From assembly GCF_000975155.1 (NCBI RefSeq), contig NZ_BBRG01000002.1:235049-299048 (forward strand): DNA of 64,000 nt, written 5' to 3'. Position 1 is the stretch's first letter. Each line of letters opens with the position of its first letter. Origin of the DNA: Demequina globuliformis (GTDB taxonomy: Bacteria > Actinomycetota > Actinomycetes > Actinomycetales > Demequinaceae). The position numbers and the translations under genes were made by a program. The notes beneath the pieces were generated by a model. The model searched no databases. It was not told the origin of the DNA and saw nothing but the letters and a program-made list of their open reading frames with translations. This document shows, piece after piece, positions 17,788 to 26,728 of this stretch.

Positions 17788-19569
17788 CTACTTGTCGGAA
17801 CCCGGCTCGTCGTCCTCCTCGGGGACGAAGTCCACGCCCGCCTCGGCACGCTGCTCGTCGGTAATGGGAGCCGGCGCGGCCGTCAATGGGTCGTAGCCAC
17901 CGCCGGACTTGGGGAACGCAATTACGTCGCGAATCGAGTCCGCCTTCGCCAACAGCGCGGTCACGCGGTCCCAGCCCAGCGCAATGCCGCCGTGCGGGGG
18001 CGCTCCGTATGAGAAGGCCTCGAGCAGGAACCCGAACTTCTCCTGCGCCTCCTCTTCGCCAATACCCATCACCTTGAACACGCGCTCCTGCACGTCTTGG
18101 CGGTGAATGCGGATCGAACCGCCACCGATCTCGTTGCCGTTGCACACGATGTCGTAGGCGTAGGCGAGAGCGTTCGCGGGGTCAGACTCGAAGTTGTCCA
18201 TCCACTCAGGCTTGGGACTCGTGAACGCGTGGTGCACGGCGGTCCACGCGCCGGAGCCGACGGCAACGTCGTCATCGGCGTCGTCCCCGTCGACAGCCTT
18301 AAACAGCGGTGCGTCCACGACCCAGCAGAACTCGAAGCGATCCGGGTCCTGCAGGCCCAACCGGGAGCCAATCTCGAGGCGGGCCGCGCCCAACAGTGCC
18401 CGCGACGGCCCGGGCTTGCCGGCCGCGAAGAAGATGCAGTCGCCAGGGTTCGCGTCCACGGCGGCTGCCAGGCCAGCCTTTTCCTCGTCGGACAGGTTCT
18501 TCGCCACGGGCCCGCCGAGCTCGCCATCCTCTTGCACCAGCACGTATGCCAGTCCACGCGCTCCGCGCTGCTTAGCCCAGTCTTGCCACGCATCGAGGGT
18601 CTTGCGGGGCTGCGACGCACCGCCGGGCATCACGACTGCACCCACGTAGTCATTCTGGAACACGCGGAACGGGGTGTCCTTGAAGTACTCGGTCAGCTCG
18701 ACGAGCTCGAGGCCAAAGCGCAGGTCCGGCTTGTCTGAGCCAAATCGCGCCATCGCGTCCGCGTACGTGATGCGCGGGATCGGGAGCGAGACTTCGTAAC
18801 CGATGAGCGCCCATAGTTCCTTGACGAGTTCCTCGCCGAGCGCGATCACGTCATCCTGATCAACGAAGCTCATCTCGACGTCGAGCTGCGTGAACTCCGG
18901 CTGCCGGTCCGCGCGGAAGTCCTCATCACGGTAGCAACGGGCGATCTGGTAGTAGCGCTCCATTCCAGCCACCATCAGCAGTTGCTTGAACAGCTGGGGC
19001 GACTGCGGCAGTGCGTACCAGGAGCCGGGTGCGAGACGCGCGGGTACCAGGAAGTCACGGGCTCCCTCAGGCGTGGAACGCGTCAGCGTGGGCGTCTCGA
19101 TCTCGAGGAAGTCGTGGCGGTCCAAGACCCGGCGCGCGGCCTTGTTGACCTCGGAACGCAACACGATGTTCGCGCGCGGCCGCGGGCGGCGCAGGTCGAT
19201 GTAGCGGTGCTTGAGGCGTGCCTCTTCGCCCACGGTGACGTGCTCGTCGACCGGCATGGGCAGCGGTGCAGACTCGTTGAGGATCTCAACCTCAGAGACG
19301 ACGACCTCGATCTCGCCGGAGGGGAGGTTCGGGTTGGCCGAGCCTGCCGGGCGCTCGCGCACCTCTCCGGTGACCTGGATCACGTACTCGTTGCGCAGTG
19401 AGTGCGCGACCTCTTCGCGGATGACAACCTGGGCGAACCCTGACGCATCGCGCAGGTCGATGAAGGCGACGCCGCCGTGATCGCGGCGTCGGCCTACCCA
19501 TCCAGCAAGGGTGACGGTGTGACCCGCGTCAGTCGCGCGGAGGTTTCCTGCAAGGTGAGTGCGGAGCAC
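17788..19569 (-). CDS. aspS: Aspartate-tRNA ligase (bacterial type)
   Basis: 593 aa. An N-terminal OB fold for the anticodon ([21 protein letters not shown]), class II motif 1 near FLEIETP, motif 2 [21 protein letters not shown] and motif 3 [13 protein letters not shown]; the inserted GAD domain lies between motifs 2 and 3. Charges tRNA-Asp; in organisms without AsnRS it may also serve tRNA-Asn through GatCAB, which cannot be decided here. The C-terminus ends in an acidic tail. ATG 19569 places MLRTHLAG at the usual N-terminus. Confidence 0.96.
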   Translation of the reverse strand: MLRTHLAGNLRATDAGHTVTLAGWVGRRRDHGGVAFIDLRDASGFAQVVIREEVAHSLRNEYVIQVTGEVRERPAGSANPNLPSGEIEVVVSEVEILNESAPLPMPVDEHVTVGEEARLKHRYIDLRRPRPRANIVLRSEVNKAARRVLDRHDFLEIETPTLTRSTPEGARDFLVPARLAPGSWYALPQSPQLFKQLLMVAGMERYYQIARCYRDEDFRADRQPEFTQLDVEMSFVDQDDVIALGEELVKELWALIGYEVSLPIPRITYADAMARFGSDKPDLRFGLELVELTEYFKDTPFRVFQNDYVGAVVMPGGASQPRKTLDAWQDWAKQRGARGLAYVLVQEDGELGGPVAKNLSDEEKAGLAAAVDANPGDCIFFAAGKPGPSRALLGAARLEIGSRLGLQDPDRFEFCWVVDAPLFKAVDGDDADDDVAVGSGAWTAVHHAFTSPKPEWMDNFESDPANALAYAYDIVCNGNEIGGGSIRIHRQDVQERVFKVMGIGEEEAQEKFGFLLEAFSYGAPPHGGIALGWDRVTALLAKADSIRDVIAFPKSGGGYDPLTAAPAPITDEQRAEAGVDFVPEEDDEPGSDK

Positions 19570-19669
19570 AGTGAGCCTTTCGTGGGCGCGCTAGACGGGC
19601 GGGCCGGATAGGTCGGGTTGGTCGTGGGCAAGTCTATCGGCCCACGCGTGTGGGCACGGGACGGGCTGG

Positions 19670-19725
19670 AGTGGCACTTTCTGGCTGTCTTAGGTTCCTA
19701 AAACAGCCAAATGGAGCCATTTGGC
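19670..19725 (-). repeat. Two-palindrome intergenic element, copy A (after hisS)
   Basis: Read on the minus strand, the element starts 3 nt after the hisS stop codon. It holds the palindrome GCCAAATGG-CT-CCATTTGGC followed by TGTTTTAGG, then CCTAA to give a second small palindrome, then GTGCCACT. Twenty-eight of 29 core bases (19697-19725) match copy B at 62666-62694, and GTGCCACT recurs at the same 19-nt distance. It may act as a terminator, but the sequence-level conservation exceeds what a terminator needs. Confidence 0.75.
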
Positions 19726-19727
19726 GG

Positions 19728-21149
19728 TTAGGGGTGGGTCGGGACGATGCGCGGGCGGGCGTCCGCTTCCGGCGGCACCCACGTGTCAGCGTCAGCGGGT
19801 ACTTGCTCACCGGAACGAATGTCCTTGACCTCGCCGTCCGAGACCGGGGCGTCTAGTGCTCCGGCGTCGACTGCTCCGGCGTCCGGCTGAGCCGCAATGT
19901 CGGAGGGCGCCTCGGCTGCCCCGGGGAACCACACGAACGGGATGCCGCGCTTGTCCGCGAACTGGATCTGCTTGCCGAACTTGGCCGCCTTAGGCGCCAC
20001 CTCGCACGCGACGCCACGCGCCCGCAGGCGGTCGGCGATGCGTGCCGACGCTTCGCGCGACTCCTCGTCATTGACCGCGACCAGCACCGCGCTGGGCACC
20101 GCCCTCGAGGCTTCCACCAGACCAGAGCCGAGCATGCGGCTCACCAGGCGCGAGACCCCGATCGACATGCCGACACCGGGGAAGCCTCCGCCAGCGACCA
20201 GCGAGTCGTAGCGGCCACCCGAGCAGATCGACCCCAGGTCCTCGTGTCCAGCCAGGAATGTCTCGTAGACGGCTCCGGTGTAGTAGTCGAGCCCGCGGGC
20301 AATACGCAGGTCCGCCACGGCCGTTCCCGGCACTGCCGCGTTCACTCCTTCGACAAGCGCCACGAGGCTCGCAATGCCTGCCTTAAGCAGTTCCTGCGGC
20401 TCCTCGATGTCCTCGACCGTGGTCGTCGACGCCCATAGGTCCTCGACGGCGGCGGCGAACGAGCCATCCGTGCTGGAAATGCGCGCCAGCTCGAGGATGG
20501 CGTCGGCAGCGGTCTCCCCCACGCCCTTGGCAGTGAGCTCGTCGCGCACGCCGTCAGGCCCAATCTTGTCGAGTTTGTCGACGCTCCGCAGCGCGTCGGC
20601 GACGTCCTCGATGCCGACCCCGCGGTAGAAGCCCTCGACCAGCTGGCGGTTGTTCACGTGCATGGTGACACCAGGCAGCGGGAGCGCGCCGAGGGCACGC
20701 GCCATGACGACGGCGACTTCGACCTCAAGGTGCGCAGGGAGGGTCTCGCGCGCCACCACGTCGATGTCTGCCTGATAGAACTCGCGGAAGCGACCCTCCT
20801 GCGGGCGCTCCCCACGCCACACCTTCTGGATCTGGTACCGGCGGAACGGGAAGGCGAGTTCGTTCTGGAACTCCTCCACGTAACGCGCGAACGGAACCGT
20901 GAGGTCGAAGTGAAGGCCCAGCTTGGCCTGCTCGCCCTCCTCAGCGTTGAGGCGTCCCAAGGTGTAGATCTCCTTGGCAGCGTCCGACTTCCCTGCGAGC
21001 CGATCGAGCGGCTCAACCGCGCGCGTGTGAATCTCTCCAAAGCCGTGAAGCGCAAACACCTCACTGATCGACGCGAGCACCTCCGACTCCACGATGCGCT
21101 GGGATGGGGTCCACTCGGGGTATCCGGACAGGGGTCTCACACGGGCCAT
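19728..21149 (-). CDS. hisS: Histidine-tRNA ligase
   Basis: 473 aa. The class II core shows GLHFDLTVPFARYV (motif 2 region), GLDYYTGAVYE (HisA signature) and GGGFPGVGMSIGVSRL (motif 3). The C-terminal anticodon domain is interrupted near residue 420 by an Ala/Asp-rich insert of about 15-20 residues (DIAAQPDAGAVDAGALDAP) before the conserved GEVKDIRSGEQV. The start MARVRPLSG has only a weak ribosome-binding site. The stop is followed directly by the intergenic element described separately. Divergent from the cyclophilin gene. Confidence 0.95.
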   Translation of the reverse strand: MARVRPLSGYPEWTPSQRIVESEVLASISEVFALHGFGEIHTRAVEPLDRLAGKSDAAKEIYTLGRLNAEEGEQAKLGLHFDLTVPFARYVEEFQNELAFPFRRYQIQKVWRGERPQEGRFREFYQADIDVVARETLPAHLEVEVAVVMARALGALPLPGVTMHVNNRQLVEGFYRGVGIEDVADALRSVDKLDKIGPDGVRDELTAKGVGETAADAILELARISSTDGSFAAAVEDLWASTTTVEDIEEPQELLKAGIASLVALVEGVNAAVPGTAVADLRIARGLDYYTGAVYETFLAGHEDLGSICSGGRYDSLVAGGGFPGVGMSIGVSRLVSRMLGSGLVEASRAVPSAVLVAVNDEESREASARIADRLRARGVACEVAPKAAKFGKQIQFADKRGIPFVWFPGAAEAPSDIAAQPDAGAVDAGALDAPVSDGEVKDIRSGEQVPADADTWVPPEADARPRIVPTHP

Positions 21150-21312
21150 GTATCCATTGTTCCATCTGCCAGGCCGACGGCTCGCGCGGGTGGCGACCTC
21201 TGGACGTCAGCGACCCGCATTCGCGCCGCCATGAGCGCCGTCGCGCGCGCCTAGACTAGATGCGACTCGATGGCGCCCGTCACGGCGCCCCACCACCGCC
21301 CAACGAGGAGCC

Positions 21313-22161
21313 ATGGGAACCAAGAAGCACGACCGCGAGAGGGCGCGCAAGCGGCAGGCAGATCTCGAAGCCAAGCACGAGGCCCGGCAGGCCGCGCACA
21401 ATCGCCGGGTCCGGGTGTGGTCGGCAATCGTTGGAGCCGTCGTCATCATCGGGCTGGCCGTGTGGGCCGTGATCGCGCTGACGAGCGACTCGTCGTCAAG
21501 CGACACGAACGGAGCCGACGCCAGCGCCTCGGATGGGGCCGATGCCGGACCGGGCTCGGATGCGGAAGCGGCCACTGACGCTGAAGCAACGCCAGGCACC
21601 GAGCTGACGTTCAGTAGCGGTTGGGGCACGTCTCCAGAACCCCCCGACCCGTCTCTTGCGGAAGGTCGCGAGTGGACCGTCACCATGTCCACCAACCAAG
21701 GCGACATCGTGTTGTCACTGGACGGCGTGAACGCGCCCCAGGCCACGGCATCTTTCGTGGCGCTCGCCGAGGACGACTTCTTTGATCAGACCGAATGCCA
21801 CCGCCTGGTCACAGCGGGCATCTACGTGCTGCAGTGCGGAGATCCGTCCGCCACCGGCACCGGTGGCCCCGCGTACTCCTACGGCCCCATCGAGAACGCC
21901 CCAGCCGACGACCTCTACCCCGCCGGAACACTTGCGATGGCACGCGTGGGCGGGGATGGTGAATCGATGGGAAGTCAGTTCTTCATTGTCTACGAGGACT
22001 CCACGATCCCGTCCGACACGGCCGGTGGATACACCGTATTCGGGCAGGTCACCGAGGGTCTGAGTATTGTGGAGGACGTTGCCAGTGCCGGAACATTGAC
22101 AGGCCAGTCCGACGGGCCCCCGGCGCAGTCCGTCATCGTGAACGAGGTGTCCGTAGAATGA
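21313..22161 (+). CDS. Membrane-anchored peptidyl-prolyl cis-trans isomerase (cyclophilin)
   Basis: 282 aa. A basic cytoplasmic N-terminus (KKHDRERARKRQADLEAK) precedes one transmembrane helix at about 34-56, then an acidic Ser/Ala/Asp linker to about 115 and a cyclophilin domain (TNQGDIVLSLDGVNAPQAT; FFDQTECHRLV; MGSQFFIVYEDS; GGYTVFGQVTEGL). The consensus catalytic Arg in FH-R is preserved as CHRLV. It would help fold secreted proteins on the outer face of the membrane. GAGGAG lies just before the ATG. Its stop overlaps the start of the DUF349 gene (ATGA), so the two form an operon. Confidence 0.92.
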   Translation: MGTKKHDRERARKRQADLEAKHEARQAAHNRRVRVWSAIVGAVVIIGLAVWAVIALTSDSSSSDTNGADASASDGADAGPGSDAEAATDAEATPGTELTFSSGWGTSPEPPDPSLAEGREWTVTMSTNQGDIVLSLDGVNAPQATASFVALAEDDFFDQTECHRLVTAGIYVLQCGDPSATGTGGPAYSYGPIENAPADDLYPAGTLAMARVGGDGESMGSQFFIVYEDSTIPSDTAGGYTVFGQVTEGLSIVEDVASAGTLTGQSDGPPAQSVIVNEVSVE

Positions 22162-23522
22162 CCGCCCCCAAGCCCACTCCCATCCCCAAGCCAAAGCCCC
22201 CAGCCGGCGGCCCCAACCCGGCAGTGCTGGCCGCTCAAGCCACGCACCCGGTCAAGGTTCCGGTCGTCGACGAGGTCACTGACGAACAGGTCGCAGCGGC
22301 TGCAAAGTTCGGTTCCGTCGAAGGCGACGTCGTCGTCGTCACCGTTGGCGCTGACAAGGTTGAGGTGGGTCCAGCCCAGGGCGAGGAGCCCATCGCGCCG
22401 TATGCACGCGAGTACTACAAACTCGAAGCGTCGGTAGAGCGTTTCCATGCGCGGTTGTCCGGCGCGGAACTGAGCCCTAAGGACATCGATGACTCACTCA
22501 CGTCGTTGAGCGCGTCCCTGGACGAGCCCACCGTGGTCGGCGACATCGTTGCCCTGCGGGATCGCTTCGCCACCGTGAAGGAAGAGGCCACCGCTACCCG
22601 TGAGCGCATCAAGGCCGAGCGCGACGCCGCTCGTGCGGAGGCGCTCGCGGAGCGCGAGAAGATCGTGGCTCAGGCTGAGGCCATTGCGGCCAAGGATGAG
22701 TCCCAGGTGCATTGGAAGAACGACACTGCCGAACTGAGGGCCCTTCTGGACACCTGGAAGGAAGCACAGCGGTCGCAGGCGCGCATTCCGAAGGACACCG
22801 AGCGTGCCCTGTGGAAGCGGTTCACGACGGCTCGCTCCGGGTTTGAGAAGGCGCGCAAGCACCACTTTGCGCAGTTGGACAAGGAGAATGCGTCCGTCGC
22901 CGGTCGCAAGGAAGACCTCGTCGCGCAGGCCGAGCGGCTCGCCGAATCCACTGATTGGGACCGCACCGCCCGTGCCTTCAAGGACCTCATGGGCGAGTGG
23001 AAGCGTGCCGGGCGCGGACGCCGCAGCGTCGACGACGCCCTGTGGAAGCGATTCCAGACCGCCCAGGACGCATTCTTTGACGCGCGGCGCGCCGCGGCTG
23101 ACCAAGAAGACGAGGCACTCGCAGGCAACGTCGAAGGCAAGGAAGCTGCGGTCGTCGAGGCCGAGCAGATTCTGCCCATCAAGGACCTCGACGCAGCAAA
23201 GCAAGCCCTGCGTGTGGCCCAGGACAAGTTCGAGGCCGCCGGCCGCGTGCCGCGCGCCGACGTCACCCGCCTGAGCAAGCGCATCGGCGTGGTGGAGAAG
23301 GCCGTGCGCGATGCTGAAGAGGCAGCGTGGAACGACCACAACCCGGAGCTAGAGGCACGGGCCTCCGGCGCCCTGGCTCAACTCGAGGCCGCGATCGCTG
23401 ACCTGGAGAAGGACCTGGAGAAGGCCGAGGCAAGCGGCGACAAGCGCAAGATCAAGCAGGCACAGGAGGCGCTCGACGCCCGCCGTGCGTGGCTTGAGCA
23501 GATCAAGGGCGTCGTCTCGTAG
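22158..23522 (+). CDS. DUF349 domain-containing protein
   Basis: 454 aa, mostly charged alpha-helical. A Pro/Ala/Lys-rich N-terminus (about 1-40) is followed by a region with repeated DUF349 units; two clear copies are LLDTWKEAQR...ALWKRFTTARSGF near 195-235 and LMGEWKRAGR...ALWKRFQTAQDAF near 275-312. Coiled-coil stretches occur around 140-180 and at the C-terminus. The molecular function of DUF349 proteins is not established; the pairing with a cyclophilin next to hisS/relA is common in actinobacteria. ATGA overlap with the upstream gene; a strong terminator follows. Confidence 0.92.
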   Translation: MTAPKPTPIPKPKPPAGGPNPAVLAAQATHPVKVPVVDEVTDEQVAAAAKFGSVEGDVVVVTVGADKVEVGPAQGEEPIAPYAREYYKLEASVERFHARLSGAELSPKDIDDSLTSLSASLDEPTVVGDIVALRDRFATVKEEATATRERIKAERDAARAEALAEREKIVAQAEAIAAKDESQVHWKNDTAELRALLDTWKEAQRSQARIPKDTERALWKRFTTARSGFEKARKHHFAQLDKENASVAGRKEDLVAQAERLAESTDWDRTARAFKDLMGEWKRAGRGRRSVDDALWKRFQTAQDAFFDARRAAADQEDEALAGNVEGKEAAVVEAEQILPIKDLDAAKQALRVAQDKFEAAGRVPRADVTRLSKRIGVVEKAVRDAEEAAWNDHNPELEARASGALAQLEAAIADLEKDLEKAEASGDKRKIKQAQEALDARRAWLEQIKGVVS

Positions 23523-23544
23523 CCGCTGTCCACAGATTCACCTC

Positions 23545-23576
23545 GTGCCCGCCGTTCCACCTGGAACGGCGGGCAC
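23545..23576 (+). terminator. Perfect hairpin terminator after the DUF349 gene
   Basis: GTGCCCGCCGTTCCA and its exact complement TGGAACGGCGGGCAC flank a 2-nt centre: a perfect 15-bp stem starting 22 bp after the stop codon. No T tract follows; it could also slow transcription from either side. Confidence 0.8.
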
Positions 23577-23585
23577 ACTCATGTC

Positions 23586-24179
23586 ATGTGGACGGTGACG
23601 GCCAGCGATGTGGGTAACGCGGCGTGGAGTCGCCTGCAACGCGACGGCTTGATCACTCCCCTGGGCCCCTTGCTCGCGCTGCCGGCCGACATTCCCCACA
23701 CGCCTGCGCTCAGGCGAGCCGCGCTGTCGCCTCACGTCGTCCCCGGACGGTTTGTCAGCGGGGCCGCGGCGCTGTGGGTGCACGTGGGTGGCGCAGCGCC
23801 CCGCGTGATCGATCAATGCAGCGCTCATGCTCGCCACGACCGCCAGGCATGGTCCCCATGGCCGTCTCGACACCATCTGTCCGACCGGCCCGGCGACCCC
23901 CCAGGCTTCGCAGGGGACACACCGGCCGCTGACGGCGCCGCGCTACGCGTGATTCACGCGGTGCCAGTGGCGTCACCGGCCCGCGCGCTCATCGATGCGC
24001 TGAGGTGGGACGAGCTCCCTGTCGCCATCGACTGCGCCCTACGCGCCCGCAGCATCATCGGGATCGGCGAAATCGAAGCAGAGTTTCACTGGGTGAGCAC
24101 GCACGACCGTTCACGCGCCAGAGCGGCGTCTGCGTGGCAGATGCTGCGTTCGTCGTCCCTGTTCACGGGTGCGGCATGA
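23586..24179 (+). CDS. Hypothetical protein with distant AbiEi-antitoxin-like features
   Basis: 197 aa. The arrangement of a short N-terminal region, SGAAALWVHVGG near 58 and HAVPVASPARALIDALRWDELPVAIDCALR near 120-150 recalls the AbiEi/DUF559-type proteins common in actinobacteria, where 'SPARAL-D' is a recurring motif. I see no helix-turn-helix that I can defend and no partner AbiEii toxin beside it, so function is unknown. The gene starts 10 bp after the DUF349 terminator and has no evident ribosome-binding site, so it may be leaderless or poorly expressed. It is followed by a repetitive 188-bp gap. Confidence 0.55.
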   Translation: MWTVTASDVGNAAWSRLQRDGLITPLGPLLALPADIPHTPALRRAALSPHVVPGRFVSGAAALWVHVGGAAPRVIDQCSAHARHDRQAWSPWPSRHHLSDRPGDPPGFAGDTPAADGAALRVIHAVPVASPARALIDALRWDELPVAIDCALRARSIIGIGEIEAEFHWVSTHDRSRARAASAWQMLRSSSLFTGAA

Positions 24180-24237
24180 GCGCAGTGCTGACGGCGCACC
24201 GGCGCTACCAGCGCTACAGCCCCATCGGCGCATCGGC

Positions 24238-24282
24238 CCGTCGCCGCATCTGGCCCATCGGTGGCTAGGCCGTCGCCGCATC
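24238..24282. repeat. Degenerate CATCGG-rich direct repeats
   Basis: CCGTCGCCGCATC occurs at 24238-24250 and again at 24270-24282, inside a stretch rich in CCCATCGG and GCATCGGC words. The whole gap 24180-24367 between the AbiEi-like gene and the end of relA contains no gene I can support. Confidence 0.5.
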
Positions 24283-24367
24283 GGCGCAGCGGCCCATGGG
24301 CGGCAACCGAGGTGACGCAAACGTACCCAGGCCCGGCAGACAGAAACCTGTCCCATGAAGGGCGCGG

Positions 24368-26611
24368 TCAGAACTCCCGCTTGGTACCGGTCACGCGACG
24401 CGCATCGTAGACGCCATCGATCCTGCGGATAGCCGACAGTACAGCGCCCAGGTGCGAGGGGTCGGCCATCTCGAAGGTGAACGTGTTCAACGCCACGCGG
24501 TCGCGGTTGGTCGAGACGTTCGCGCCCAAAATGTTGACGTGGTAATCCGACAGCGCCTTCACCACGTCGCTGAGCAGACGGTTGCGGTCGAGCGCCTCGA
24601 CCTCAATCTGCACCAAGAACGCGGCATCCGACTGGCCGGTCCATTGCACGTCGATGAACCGCTCCGACTGGTCCGTGAGGGACGCCAAGTTCACGCAGTC
24701 GCTACGGTGCACGCTCACACCATTGCCACGCGTCACGAACCCGCGAATGGGGTCTCCTGGCACCGGCGTGCAACACTTCGCCAGCTTGACGATGACGTCG
24801 GACAAGCCGTGCACGGAAATACCGGGGTCGCCGCGCCGCGCGCGCTGTGCCGAGGTCCCGGGACGAGTGATCTCGGTGACGTCCTCATCCGCGCCTGCGT
24901 CACCGCCGACGGCCTCGACCATGCGCGTCACGACATCTGACGCCTGCTCCTTGTGCTCGCCGATCGCGGCGTAGAGCGAGTCCACGTCGTCGTAGTGCAT
25001 CTCTTGTGCCAGCGCCAAAAGCGTCGACTTGGACATCAAGCGCTGCATGGGCAGGTGCTGGCGACGAATCGCCCTGGCCAGCATGTCACGACCGTTTTCA
25101 ATCGATTCCTCACGGCGCTCACGCGTGAACCACTGACGAATCTTGTTGCGCGCACGCGTGGACTGAACGAAGTCGAGCCAGTCGCGCTTGGGATGCGCGT
25201 TCTCGTCAGACGTGGTGAGCACCTCGACGGTGTCGCCGTTATCCAAGGTGGAGTCCAGCGGTACCAGCCGACCGTTGACTTTGGCACCAATGGTCTTGTG
25301 CCCCACCTCGGTGTGGACCGCGTACGCGAAGTCCACCGGCGTCGCACCCTGCGGGAGTGCCAGGAGGCGCCCGCGCGGCGTGAACACGTAAACCTCGGCA
25401 CGGGAGATCTCCCCACGCAACGAGTCGAGGAAGTCCGTCGGGTCCGCGGTCTCCTGCTGCCAGTCGGCGATCTGGCGCAGCCACCCCATCTCGGTCGCGT
25501 CTGAGCCGCGCTGATTTTCCTTGTAGCGCCAGTGCGAGGCGAGGCCGTATTCGGCCCGGCGGTGCATCTCATGCGTACGAATCTGGAGTTCAACGGGCTT
25601 ACCCGACGGCCCAATGACGGTCGTATGCAACGACTGGTACAGGTTGAACTTGGGCATCGCGATGTAGTCCTTGAACCTGCCAGGGACCGGCTGGTACTTC
25701 GCGTGCATAGCGCCCAACACGGCGTAACAATCACGGACGCTGGTGACCAGAATGCGCACACCGACGAGGTCGTAAATCTCCGCGAGATCGCGGCCGCGCA
25801 CAATCATCTTTTGGTAGACCGAGTAATAGTGCTTGGGCCGGCCGGTGATGTCCGCCTTGATCTTCATCTGACGAAGATCCGCCTCGATCTCCGTGCGAAT
25901 CTCCGTGAGCGCCTTCTCCCGCTCTGGGGCGCGCTCAGCCACCACATCAACGATCTCTTGGTAGATCTTGGGGTACAGCGTCCTGAAGGACAGGTCCTCA
26001 AGCTCCCACTTGATGGCGTTGAGCCCCATACGGTGCGCGAGCGGAGCGTAAATTTCCAGCGTCTCTTGGGCCTTCCGGCGCGCGGACTCGACCGGCACAA
26101 ACTTCCAGGTGCGGGCGTTGTGGAGGCGATCGGCCAGCTTCAGCAGCAGGACCCGAATGTCTTTGGCCATCGCGACGACCATCTTGCGCACGGTCTCTGC
26201 CTGCGCCGCGTCACCGTAGGTGACCTTGTCCAGCTTGGTGACGCCGTCCACGAAGGACGCAATCTCGTCACCGAACTCATCACGCAGCGTCTCCAGCGGA
26301 TACTCGGTGTCCTCGACGACGTCATGCAGCAGCGCTGCCGCGATCACCGTGTCTGGAAGCCCCATCTGCGCGATGATCTCCGCGACCGCCAGCGGGTGCG
26401 TAATGTACGGCTCGCCGCTCTTGCGCTTTTGCTCGCGGTGGGCGCGTTCAGCGACGACATACGCCTTCTCGATGACCGCGGTCTTCCCCTTGGGGAACAT
26501 CTTGCGGTACTGGTCGAGCACCGGGTCCAAGGGCTGGGGCGGGCGGGGCGCGCCACGACGGAAGAAGGCCAACGGTCCCAACGATGTCGACGTAGGGCGG
26601 ATCTCAGTCAT
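24368..26611 (-). CDS. relA: Bifunctional (p)ppGpp synthetase/hydrolase RelA/SpoT (Rel)
   Basis: 747 aa with all Rel domains: HD hydrolase at the N-terminus (AALLHDVVEDT, His-Asp at 96-97), synthetase (YDLVGVRILV; GRFKDYIAMPKFNLYQSLHTTV; ELQIRTHEMHRRAEYG), TGS (YVFTPRGRLLALPQGATPVD), a conserved-cysteine region (KLAKCCTPVPGD) and a C-terminal ACT domain. Makes and degrades the stringent-response alarmone. GGAGGAGG lies 6 bp before the ATG. A structured inverted repeat lies between secF and this gene. Gene order with secDF and hisS is as in other actinobacteria. Confidence 0.97.
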   Translation of the reverse strand: MTEIRPTSTSLGPLAFFRRGAPRPPQPLDPVLDQYRKMFPKGKTAVIEKAYVVAERAHREQKRKSGEPYITHPLAVAEIIAQMGLPDTVIAAALLHDVVEDTEYPLETLRDEFGDEIASFVDGVTKLDKVTYGDAAQAETVRKMVVAMAKDIRVLLLKLADRLHNARTWKFVPVESARRKAQETLEIYAPLAHRMGLNAIKWELEDLSFRTLYPKIYQEIVDVVAERAPEREKALTEIRTEIEADLRQMKIKADITGRPKHYYSVYQKMIVRGRDLAEIYDLVGVRILVTSVRDCYAVLGAMHAKYQPVPGRFKDYIAMPKFNLYQSLHTTVIGPSGKPVELQIRTHEMHRRAEYGLASHWRYKENQRGSDATEMGWLRQIADWQQETADPTDFLDSLRGEISRAEVYVFTPRGRLLALPQGATPVDFAYAVHTEVGHKTIGAKVNGRLVPLDSTLDNGDTVEVLTTSDENAHPKRDWLDFVQSTRARNKIRQWFTRERREESIENGRDMLARAIRRQHLPMQRLMSKSTLLALAQEMHYDDVDSLYAAIGEHKEQASDVVTRMVEAVGGDAGADEDVTEITRPGTSAQRARRGDPGISVHGLSDVIVKLAKCCTPVPGDPIRGFVTRGNGVSVHRSDCVNLASLTDQSERFIDVQWTGQSDAAFLVQIEVEALDRNRLLSDVVKALSDYHVNILGANVSTNRDRVALNTFTFEMADPSHLGAVLSAIRRIDGVYDARRVTGTKREF

Positions 26612-26648
26612 GACGCCTCCTCCCAGGGTGAGCGAAATACCAGTCTAA

Positions 26649-26717
26649 ACACTTCTTGCGCAGTCCCTGAGCAAGGGAAACCGTCTCCGATCCCCACTCA
26701 GACACTGCGCAAGAGGT
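26649..26717 (-). promoter_or_regulatory. Branched inverted-repeat structure between secF and relA
   Basis: A 16-bp inverted repeat (ACTGCGCAAGA-(A/G)-GTGT, 26649-26664 with 26702-26717, one mismatch) encloses 37 bp that contain a small hairpin TCCCT-gagca-AGGGA (26664-26678) and a weak GTCT/AGAC pairing, so the transcript could form a three-way junction. It lies 12 bp after the secF stop and 38 bp before the relA start. It may be a terminator of the secDF unit or a leader element of relA. Confidence 0.5.
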
Positions 26718-26728
26718 GTCACTCAGTC

